From an uncultured Neomegalonema sp. (GTDB taxonomy: Bacteria > Pseudomonadota > Alphaproteobacteria > Rhodobacterales > Rhodobacteraceae), in assembly GCA_937958345.1 (NCBI GenBank), contig CALGNW010000083.1, positions 1 to 7,221 on the forward strand: a stretch of 7,221 nucleotides of DNA. Direction: 5' to 3'. The notes under the pieces are model-generated. The model saw only the letters and a list, made by a program, of their open reading frames with translations, had not been told where the DNA came from and searched no databases. Shown here one piece after another: positions 1-5,856 of the stretch; the first letter of the stretch is position 1; each line of letters opens with the position of its first letter. Both the position numbers and the translations under genes were made by a program.

Positions 1-141
1 GTCGCCCTCGGTGCGGATTTAACGTCCGTCCTCGTCGCGCGGCTGGTCTTCTCGATCATTGCGTCCGCCGTGGTCGCGGTCGCGGTCAACCGCACATCGG
101 ATGAAGCGTTCTTCGGAAGGCTGTTCAGGGCACAGGCCTAA
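1..141 (+). CDS. C-terminal end of a membrane protein, family not recognised (5' partial)
   Basis: An open frame runs from base 1 to a TAA stop at 139-141 and gives the last 46 residues of a protein whose start lies outside the window. Residues about 8-29 of the fragment form one hydrophobic stretch rich in Val, Ala, Leu and Ile, which looks like a final transmembrane helix. A short polar tail with basic residues follows, ending in FFGRLFRAQA, and is probably cytoplasmic by the positive-inside rule. That the frame is coding is inferred from this membrane-helix-then-tail pattern and from the exact abutment of its stop with that of the convergent neighbour. Too little is present to name a family; a transporter or permease subunit is possible but not shown. 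Confidence 0.55.
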   Translation, partial: VALGADLTSVLVARLVFSIIASAVVAVAVNRTSDEAFFGRLFRAQA

Positions 142-1241
142 ACAGCCCCCTCGGACATCACCGTCAGCACACACGACTCGGCGGACAGGCCCAGCGCCGC
201 ACGCTCCGCCTCGCCGCACGTCATCAGTGCCGCCAATCCTGCTGCACCCGAAGGCGAACTTTCCAGCCCTGCCTCCGCTAAACGCGCAACCGCCGCATCG
301 GCCTCTACGTCCGAGATCGTAACAAACGCATCCGCCTCACGCGCCAGATACTCCAGCGCGACATGCGACGGGTCTTTACAATCCAGCCGCCCCATATTCG
401 AAACAGGCCCGACCGCCGTTACCGGACCGCCTGCCTTCACACCATCCAGCAGACATGCCGCTGCATCGGGTTCAACAACCACAATCTTTGGCCCTGCGCC
501 CCACGCATCGCGCAAAGTCGCCGCAACCGCAGACGCCATTCCCCCGACACCGGCCTGCAAAAAGATATGCGACGGCGGGTCCATCGCTTCGGCAATCTCA
601 GCCGCAAGGACGGTATACCCCTCCAGCACCACCAGCGCCGGATCGACATAGCCGGGCCATGTCGAGTCCGAGATCAGCATGCCTTCATCGCGCGATGCCG
701 CCTCTGCCGCTGCCATGCTTTCTTCGTATATCTCGCCAGCCCGAACCACCGTCGCCCCGATACCGCGCAACCGCTCGGCAAAGGCTTCAGGGACAGATCC
801 GCTCAGATAGATGCTGGCCTTGACCCCGAAAACCCGCGCGCCCGCCGCGACAGACAGACCGTGATTGCCCGCACTGGCGCAGATAACGTGCAGATTGCCG
901 ACAACCGCCTTCACATTATCCGACGTCAGTTCCTCGGCATAAACTGCCCGCCCCAACAGCGCCTCGGCCCGCGCCTTTACGGCGCACGCCACAGCATAGG
1001 CCCCGCCCAGCGCCTTGAAACTGCCCAGCCCCATCCGCTGCCGCTCGTCTTTGATCCGCAGCGCACCGATCCCCAGCATCCCTGACAGGTCGGTCTGATC
1101 CAGCAAGGGCGTCTCCGCGTGTACCGGACAGGCCGCCAGCATCGTGCGAACAGGCCGGGCAACCGTGCGCAGCACGCCGCGCGCCATTGGAACATCGGCA
1201 CCAATGCCGGAACCGCGCAGCGGGTTATCGTATATTTTCAT
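138..1241 (-). CDS. PLP-dependent ammonia-lyase, diaminopropionate ammonia-lyase-like
   Basis: This 367-residue protein is a fold-type II PLP enzyme. The likely Schiff-base lysine is K76 in GSFKALGGAYAV. The cofactor-contacting loop is CASAGNHG (121-128), and a glycine-rich loop, GVGG (231-234), probably binds the PLP phosphate. DSTWPGY (192-198) matches the DTAWEGY-type motif of diaminopropionate ammonia-lyase (YgeX), which converts 2,3-diaminopropionate to pyruvate and two ammonia. It is somewhat shorter than the enterobacterial enzyme of about 400 residues. The Asp that in E. coli YgeX precedes GNHG is Ala124 here, so the substrate may differ; a threonine/serine-type ammonia-lyase or another beta-eliminating enzyme is possible. 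The frame is open further upstream, to base 1511, but that stretch is antisense-frame overlap with gloB. The ATG at 1241 fits the spacing of 13 nt after the gloB stop. No strong Shine-Dalgarno sequence is seen, so translation may depend on coupling to gloB. The enzyme is presumably cytosolic. Confidence 0.8.
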   Translation of the reverse strand: MKIYDNPLRGSGIGADVPMARGVLRTVARPVRTMLAACPVHAETPLLDQTDLSGMLGIGALRIKDERQRMGLGSFKALGGAYAVACAVKARAEALLGRAVYAEELTSDNVKAVVGNLHVICASAGNHGLSVAAGARVFGVKASIYLSGSVPEAFAERLRGIGATVVRAGEIYEESMAAAEAASRDEGMLISDSTWPGYVDPALVVLEGYTVLAAEIAEAMDPPSHIFLQAGVGGMASAVAATLRDAWGAGPKIVVVEPDAAACLLDGVKAGGPVTAVGPVSNMGRLDCKDPSHVALEYLAREADAFVTISDVEADAAVARLAEAGLESSPSGAAGLAALMTCGEAERAALGLSAESCVLTVMSEGAV

Positions 1242-1254
1242 AATATTATCAGTC

Positions 1255-2061
1255 TCATTTGCGGTCTTTGCGCCGTCGTACCTCGGCAAATACAATCGCG
1301 GCATCGGCCCCGACCAGGCTAACCGACCGCGCCACCGCAGCCGTATCAGCGCGGATAAACGGGTTGGTTCGCTTTTCCTCGCCCAGTGTAGACGGGGCAG
1401 TATACCCGCCCTCGGCCAGCGTTTTAGCGGTATCGGCGATCCGCGCCAGCAGGTCAGGGTTATCGGGTTCAATATCAAGCGAAAAATCGCCGTTCGCGGC
1501 GGTATACTCATGCCCGAAAAAGACGGTTGTCTCGTCAGGCAACTCCTTCAGCGTCGCCAGCGACCCCCACATTTGCAGCGCGGTCCCCTCAAACAACCGT
1601 CCGCATCCCATCGCAAACAGCGTGTCACCGCTGAACAGAACCTTCGGCCCCGGCAGGTAATAAACGATGTGACCGACGGTATGACCCGGTGTGTCGAAGA
1701 TGCGCACTTCATGGTCGCCAAATCGCCAAGGCTGGCCCGCGACGACTTGTTTATGCAGCTTCGGCAGGCGCACCGCGTCCGCCTTTGCGCCGACAACGGT
1801 CACGCCGCCGCCCGCGCACAGTTGCTCGACGCCCTCGATGTGGTCGCCGTGGTGATGGGTCAGCAAAATATGTGTCAGCGTCCAGCCCAACTGCGACAGC
1901 GCCGCCTCGATTTGCGCGGCCTCCGGCGCATCAACCGCCGCAACCAGCCCGCTATCGGTGTCGCGCATCAGATACCCGTAGTTATCAGTCCGGCACGGAA
2001 AGGTCGCGATTTCCAACGGCCCGCAGGTCGTCATTTTGATAATATCAGCGTTCCCGTTCAT
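1255..2061 (-). CDS. gloB: hydroxyacylglutathione hydrolase (glyoxalase II)
   Basis: This 268-residue metallo-beta-lactamase-fold enzyme hydrolyses S-D-lactoylglutathione to glutathione and D-lactate, the second step of methylglyoxal detoxification in the cytosol. The binuclear metal site is complete: THHHGDH at 68-74, H127 in DTPGHTVGH, D146 in FSGDTLFAMGCGR and H184 in FGHEYT. The C-terminal block EEKRTNPFIR (228-237) is the glutathione-binding signature that separates glyoxalase II from other MBL-fold hydrolases. Length is close to the family norm of about 255. The start at 2061 is preferred over the internal ATG at codon 10 because GGGAGG lies 6 nt before it, while the internal ATG has no such site. 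It is first in a probable two-gene unit with the lyase and diverges from the methyltransferase gene. Identification is firm; the only open point is the exact N-terminus. Confidence 0.96.
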   Translation of the reverse strand: MNGNADIIKMTTCGPLEIATFPCRTDNYGYLMRDTDSGLVAAVDAPEAAQIEAALSQLGWTLTHILLTHHHGDHIEGVEQLCAGGGVTVVGAKADAVRLPKLHKQVVAGQPWRFGDHEVRIFDTPGHTVGHIVYYLPGPKVLFSGDTLFAMGCGRLFEGTALQMWGSLATLKELPDETTVFFGHEYTAANGDFSLDIEPDNPDLLARIADTAKTLAEGGYTAPSTLGEEKRTNPFIRADTAAVARSVSLVGADAAIVFAEVRRRKDRK

Positions 2062-2163
2062 CTTGCGCCTCCCGAACAGATTTCGATTCCAGCCTTGATA
2101 CTAGGCCTCCATACCTCCAATTACACGAGTCTCGGTTAATACTTCCGACAGAAAGCGCCGCCC
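2062..2163. promoter_or_regulatory. divergent intergenic region between gloB and the methyltransferase gene
   Basis: This 102-bp spacer separates two divergently transcribed genes and must hold, or lie close to, the promoters of both. It is less GC-rich than the flanking coding sequence. A TTGATA hexamer at 2095-2100 (+ strand) resembles a -35 box, but no good -10 hexamer follows at 16-18 nt. TAATAC at 2137-2142 is -10-like without a matching -35. Two copies of CCTCCA (2106-2111 and 2114-2119) form a short direct repeat with an 8-bp period. No convincing operator palindrome is visible. The promoter role is inferred from layout, not from a clear motif. Confidence 0.45.
2068..2073 (-). promoter_or_regulatory. 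ribosome binding site of gloB
   Basis: On the minus strand GGGAGG is followed by a 6-nt spacer and ATG at 2061-2059. This near-consensus Shine-Dalgarno sequence decides the gloB start in favour of the longer N-terminus. Confidence 0.75.
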
Positions 2164-2928
2164 GTGCATCTCGACATCGCCGCTCTTTGGGACTTTTATT
2201 ACACGCATCACCTTGGCGCGATGGCCCAGCGGAACCTTCAACGGACACTGCGGGGCTTTTGGCCCGACGTGAAGGGCATGAATGTGCTCGGCTACGGTTT
2301 CGCCGCGCCGTTCCTGCGCCCTTTCCGCAAAGAGGCCGCGCGAACCCTTTGCTTTATGCCCGAGGTTCAGGGCGCAGGCGTCTGGCCGCGCGACGGTCTC
2401 AGCACGACCGCGCTCGTCCGTCCGGGCGAACTGCCCCTGCCCAACGGCTTTGTCGACCGCCTGATCGTCGCCCACGCCGTCGAGGCGGAACCGCGCCTTG
2501 ATGCCCTAATGGAGGAGATCTGGCGCGTTCTGGCGCCCGAGGGACGCGTTCTGATCGTTGCCGCCAACCGGCGCGGCCTGTGGGCACGCACCGATAATAC
2601 ACCCTTCGGCATCGGCAGGCCCTTTTCGGCGGGACAGCTTGATCGCCTGCTACGCGATCACAACCTCACCCCCCAAACCCATGCCGGCGCGCTCTACTTT
2701 CCGCCCAGCGACCGGCGTTTTTGGCTCAGGACGGCAACAGCGGTAGAGCGGTTCGGACGGCGTGTTGATGCCCAGCGTTTCGCGGGCGCTTTGCTTGTTG
2801 AGGCGTCAAAACAGGTGTTCGCCCTCCCCCGTAACGGGAAGACATCGCGCGCCGGGGGGTTGCTGGCACCGATCAAGGGGCTTGCCCCCAAACCGGTAAA
2901 GCCCGTCGGCGCATCAAACCGCGATTGA
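2164..2928 (+). CDS. class I SAM-dependent methyltransferase-like protein (gloB-linked, YafS-type context)
   Basis: This 254-residue protein starts at GTG 2164, so that the conserved-looking LWDFYYTHHLG segment (8-18) is kept; the next ATG, at 2221, would remove it. AGAAAG upstream is a weak ribosome site. The Rossmann-type methyltransferase core spans about residues 38-170. VLGYGFAAPFL (41-51) occupies motif I but lacks the usual D/E-x-G-x-G-x-G pattern. The stretch FVDRLIVAHAVE (96-107), then helix LDALMEEIWRVLAPEGRVLIV (112-132) and PFGIGRPFSAGQLDRLL (147-163), are typical of Methyltransf_11 proteins. The C-terminus is basic and rich in Pro, Lys and Gly and may be disordered. E. coli also has a methyltransferase-like gene, yafS, divergent from gloB, which supports orthology. 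No substrate is known, and the altered motif I leaves activity open. It lies 49 bp upstream of the chorismate mutase gene on the same strand. Confidence 0.82.
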   Translation: MHLDIAALWDFYYTHHLGAMAQRNLQRTLRGFWPDVKGMNVLGYGFAAPFLRPFRKEAARTLCFMPEVQGAGVWPRDGLSTTALVRPGELPLPNGFVDRLIVAHAVEAEPRLDALMEEIWRVLAPEGRVLIVAANRRGLWARTDNTPFGIGRPFSAGQLDRLLRDHNLTPQTHAGALYFPPSDRRFWLRTATAVERFGRRVDAQRFAGALLVEASKQVFALPRNGKTSRAGGLLAPIKGLAPKPVKPVGASNRD

Positions 2929-2964
2929 ATCCGCGACCATCCCCCCCTAAACCTGATCTTATGC

Positions 2965-2970
2965 AAGGGA
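2965..2970 (+). promoter_or_regulatory. ribosome binding site of the chorismate mutase gene
   Basis: AAGGGA lies 7 nt before the ATG at 2978. It is the best ribosome site in the plus-strand operon and marks the likely first translated gene of the aromatic cluster. The 49-bp gap from the methyltransferase stop shows no intrinsic terminator and no clear promoter, so read-through from upstream is possible. Confidence 0.65.
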
Positions 2971-2977
2971 CGGGCGG

Positions 2978-3862
2978 ATGACTGAACAACAGCAAAATGC
3001 GACTGACGAACGCCGCGCCGCCGATCTGGCCGGAGTGAGAGTCGAAATTGACGCGGTCGATGATCGTATCCACGCGTTACTGATACGCCGGGCCGAACTG
3101 GTCGAGCATGTCGCCGCAACCAAGCGCCTGCCCGACGGAACGCTGCCAAAGGGGGCATACCGCCCCGCGCGCGAGGCAAGCATCCTGCGCCGCCTGCACA
3201 CTCAAAACCGAAAGCCGATGCCGTTCGGGATGATCTTCACGCTCTGGCGGCAGATCATCGGTGGATTTACGGCCATGCAAACCCCTGTAACCGTCTCCGT
3301 GATGACCGGTGGGGGGCAAACCGGTCTCACCGCCACCGCACGCGAACACTTCGGCGCACAGGCACACCTGACGCAGCGCGACTCGTTCGACCAGATCAGC
3401 GACGATATCCGCAGCCAAGCCGGAACCCTCGGGGTCATTCCTGCCGACTTCGGCAATACCGCACAACCATGGTGGACCGCCTGCGCTGCCGGCCTGCCGG
3501 ATGCGCCTCATGTGGTCGCCGCTGTGCCGGTTTACGGTGACCGGATCACAGGATATTGCATCAGCACCACGCCGCTGGAGGAAAGCGGCCATGACGAAAC
3601 CCTGCTCGCGCTTAACCCCGGCAAGGCAATGCCACTATCAGCGGTCACTGACGCACTGAGACGCGCCCATATCGACGGCGCGGCGCTCGCACAAGCGGAC
3701 AACGAATTTCTGATCCGGTTAAACGGTTTTCACGTCGCACCGGACGGGCCGATCCATCAAAACCTCGCTGATGCCCTCGACATCGCCCCCTCCCGGATTA
3801 GAGTCGTCGGCGCTTATCCGACCCCGATACGCAGTTCCTTCGAAAGCGAGAGTACAAAATGA
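2978..3862 (+). CDS. AroQ-type chorismate mutase with a prephenate dehydratase-like C-terminal extension
   Basis: This 294-residue protein has two parts. Residues about 14-101 form an all-helical AroQ chorismate mutase, which rearranges chorismate to prephenate at the tyrosine/phenylalanine branch point. By comparison with E. coli mutase, R21, R38, K49, R65, E66 and Q92 stand at the active-site positions, seen in the contexts VRVEIDAVDDRI, LIRRAEL, ATK, PAREASIL and LWRQII. Residues about 103-294 are an extension not found in a stand-alone mutase. It contains VTVSVMTGGGQTGLTATA, GTLGVIPADFGN and a last block ending RIRVVGAYPTPIR. These echo the order of elements in prephenate dehydratase and its ACT domain, but without the usual TRF catalytic motif and with a shorter total length. 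A bifunctional P-protein is therefore not supported. The stop overlaps the hisC start by 4 bp (ATGA), so translation is probably coupled to tyrosine synthesis. Confidence 0.88.
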   Translation: MTEQQQNATDERRAADLAGVRVEIDAVDDRIHALLIRRAELVEHVAATKRLPDGTLPKGAYRPAREASILRRLHTQNRKPMPFGMIFTLWRQIIGGFTAMQTPVTVSVMTGGGQTGLTATAREHFGAQAHLTQRDSFDQISDDIRSQAGTLGVIPADFGNTAQPWWTACAAGLPDAPHVVAAVPVYGDRITGYCISTTPLEESGHDETLLALNPGKAMPLSAVTDALRRAHIDGAALAQADNEFLIRLNGFHVAPDGPIHQNLADALDIAPSRIRVVGAYPTPIRSSFESESTK

Positions 3863-4944
3863 CCCCAGAACCCAAAGCGGGCCTCATGCGGATTTCGCCA
3901 TACGTTGGCGGTAAATCGAGCGTCGCGGGCGCAAACCGCATCGTGAAACTGTCCTCGAACGAGAATCCGCACGGCGCAAGCCCAAAGGCGGTCGAGGCAT
4001 TTCGTGCGGCGGGTGATACCCTTGCGCTCTATCCCGACGGCGGCGCCACCGCGCTTCGCAAGGCGATTGCAAAGGTCGAGGGTCTTGATGCCGACCGGAT
4101 TATGGTCGGATCGGGTTCAGATGAAATTCTTTCCCTCCTGTGCCTCGCCTACGCCGGCCCCGGAGATCAGGTCCTCCACTCTGCGCACGGCTTTCTGATG
4201 TATGCTATTTCGGCAAAGGCAGTCGGAGCCGATCCCGTGGCCGCCCCCGAAAAAGACCTGCACGCCGATGTGGATGCTTTGCTGGCGGCGGCGAACGAGA
4301 ACACAAAAATCGTTTTCATCGCCAACCCGAACAATCCGACCGGCACACTGATTTCCGACAGCGAAATCCGCCGCCTGCGCGATGGACTGCCGTCGCAGGC
4401 GTTGCTGGTGATTGACGCCGCATATGCCGAGTATGTCGAGCGCGACGATTATGACGCCGGTACGGCGCTGGTTGACGAACGGGACGACGTGATAATGACG
4501 CGGACGTTCTCGAAAATTCACGGCCTCGCCGCCTTACGTCTGGGATGGTGCTATGGCCCGCCTGCGGTGATCGACGCGCTTAATCGCGCGCGCGGTCCCT
4601 TTAACGTATCCGCGCCGGCGCAGGCTGCCGGAACCGCCGCGATCGAGGATACCGCCTTTGTCACCGAGACCCGCGCGGACAATGTACATCAACGTGCGCG
4701 CGTGACCGATATTCTCACCGCGCTCGGCCTGAAGGTTACGCCGTCGGAAGGTAATTTCGTTCTCGTGGAAGCGGGCGAGCACGGCCCTCGCTCGGCGAAA
4801 ATGACAGACGAGTTTCTGCAAACGCGCGGCATCCTCGTCCGCCGGATGGAGGGCTACGGCCTTCCGGGCCATCTTCGCATTTCAATCGGAACAGCCGAAG
4901 AAAACGGCTTGCTTCTTGATGCGATGCGAGACTTGCACGCATGA
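3859..4944 (+). CDS. hisC: histidinol-phosphate / aromatic aminotransferase, HisC family
   Basis: This 361-residue fold-type I PLP aminotransferase has the usual HisC length. Visible motifs are LSSNENPHG (31-39), the YPDGG region (58-62), the cofactor-anchoring GSGSDEI (84-90), ANPNNPTGT (155-163), D186 in IDAAYAEY, the Schiff-base lysine K219 in TFSKIHGLAALRLGW with R227 close by, and the substrate carboxylate-binding R340 in LRISIG. HisC converts imidazole-acetol phosphate to histidinol phosphate, and many members also transaminate aromatic keto acids. Its position between chorismate mutase and tyrA, with 4-bp ATGA overlaps at both ends, points to work in tyrosine or phenylalanine formation: prephenate to arogenate, or 4-hydroxyphenylpyruvate to tyrosine. 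It may serve histidine synthesis as well if no other hisC exists. Family assignment is firm; in vivo substrate is inferred. Confidence 0.93.
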   Translation: MTPEPKAGLMRISPYVGGKSSVAGANRIVKLSSNENPHGASPKAVEAFRAAGDTLALYPDGGATALRKAIAKVEGLDADRIMVGSGSDEILSLLCLAYAGPGDQVLHSAHGFLMYAISAKAVGADPVAAPEKDLHADVDALLAAANENTKIVFIANPNNPTGTLISDSEIRRLRDGLPSQALLVIDAAYAEYVERDDYDAGTALVDERDDVIMTRTFSKIHGLAALRLGWCYGPPAVIDALNRARGPFNVSAPAQAAGTAAIEDTAFVTETRADNVHQRARVTDILTALGLKVTPSEGNFVLVEAGEHGPRSAKMTDEFLQTRGILVRRMEGYGLPGHLRISIGTAEENGLLLDAMRDLHA

Positions 4945-5855
4945 TCCCGCGTCTTGCCCTGATTGGTCTTGGCCTAATCGGATCATCCATCGCCCATGCG
5001 GCAAAGCGCGGCAATCTTGTCGGCGAGATCGTCGGCTACGCCCGCTCGCCTGAAACACGTGCCACGGCGCTTGAACTCGGCTTCATCGACCGTGCCTGCG
5101 ATACCGCTGCGGATGCGGCCAGAGACGCCGACCTCGTTATTCTCTGCACGCCGGTCGGAACCATCGAGGCGATCACAAGGGAAATCGCCCCGGCGCTGAA
5201 ACAGGGCGCAATCGTCTCGGATGTCGGATCGGTCAAGGCGTCGGTAATCGCGCAAGCATTACCCCATATCCCAAAGGGCGTGCACCTTGTTCCGGCCCAC
5301 CCGATTGCCGGTACGGAAAAATCCGGCCCGACATCCGGTTTCGCAACTCTTTTCGACAACCGCTGGTGCATCCTGACGCCCATCCCCGGCGGCGATCCCG
5401 ATGCGGTCAAAAAGGTTGAGGATTTTTGGCGGGCGCTCGGTTCGAACGTCGATACGATGACGCCCGAACACCATGACCGCGTTCTCGCCGTCACCTCGCA
5501 CATCCCGCATCTGATTGCCTATACGATTTGCGGCACAGCCAGCGAGCTGGAGACGGTGACCGGTTCCGAAGTCATCAAATATTCTGCCGCGGGATTTCGC
5601 GACTTCACCCGTATTGCCGCATCTGATCCGATCATGTGGCGCGACGTGTTTTTACACAACAAAGACGCGACTCTCGAAGTTCTGGGGCGTCTGACCGAAG
5701 ATATCTTCGCACTGCAACGCGCGATCCGCAAAGGCGACGGCGAGATGCTGCACGATCAGTTTACACGAACCCGTGCCATCCGGCGCGGTATCGTCGAGGC
5801 AGGTCAGGATACCGACGCAGACAACTTTGGCCGCTACAAAGGCAAGAAAGACTGA
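4941..5855 (+). CDS. tyrA: prephenate/arogenate (cyclohexadienyl) dehydrogenase, TyrA family
   Basis: This 304-residue enzyme oxidatively decarboxylates prephenate to 4-hydroxyphenylpyruvate, or arogenate to tyrosine, in the cytosol. An N-terminal Rossmann domain carries the dinucleotide loop GLGLIGSS (9-16). The signatures SDVGSVKA (93-100) and PAHPIAGTEKSG (118-129) follow. The catalytic histidine is in TSHIPHLIA (185-193), inside the helical dimerisation domain. The GFRDFTRIAASDP block further on supplies substrate-binding arginines. There is no fused chorismate mutase and no C-terminal ACT domain, so direct tyrosine feedback through ACT is not expected. At the end of the second beta strand the sequence is GYARSPETR, with no acidic residue, which bears on cofactor choice. 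It starts within the hisC stop (ATGA) and is followed after 1 nt by the next gene. The gene is often called tyrC when cyclohexadienyl specificity is meant. Confidence 0.94.
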   Translation: MIPRLALIGLGLIGSSIAHAAKRGNLVGEIVGYARSPETRATALELGFIDRACDTAADAARDADLVILCTPVGTIEAITREIAPALKQGAIVSDVGSVKASVIAQALPHIPKGVHLVPAHPIAGTEKSGPTSGFATLFDNRWCILTPIPGGDPDAVKKVEDFWRALGSNVDTMTPEHHDRVLAVTSHIPHLIAYTICGTASELETVTGSEVIKYSAAGFRDFTRIAASDPIMWRDVFLHNKDATLEVLGRLTEDIFALQRAIRKGDGEMLHDQFTRTRAIRRGIVEAGQDTDADNFGRYKGKKD

Positions 5856-5856
5856 C

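Noticed and set aside
1242..1511. Upstream extension of the lyase frame by 90 codons
   Set aside because: The extension overlaps gloB coding sequence in another frame, has no ribosome site and does not resemble the family N-terminus; ATG 1241 fits better.
2106..2119. CCTCCA direct repeat, which on the minus strand gives two GGAGG sites and a 3-codon frame (ATG GAG GCC TAG)
   Set aside because: Spacing of GGAGG to that ATG is too short for initiation and a 3-residue product is not credible; probably chance.
2095..2123. TTGATA as a -35 box for the methyltransferase gene
   Set aside because: The hexamer at the right distance is CAATTA, a poor -10 match, so I do not call a defined promoter.
1144..2139. 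Long + strand open frame of 331 codons opposite gloB and the lyase
   Set aside because: It lies antisense to two genes with complete catalytic motifs, its translation is rich in Arg, Gln and Pro with no recognisable domain, and long antisense frames are common in GC-rich DNA.
2828..2888. Two short inverted repeats, CCCGTAACGGG and GGGGCTTGCCCC, near the end of the methyltransferase gene
   Set aside because: Both lie inside coding sequence, the second has a loop of only 2 nt, and neither is followed by a T-run, so a terminator is not supported.
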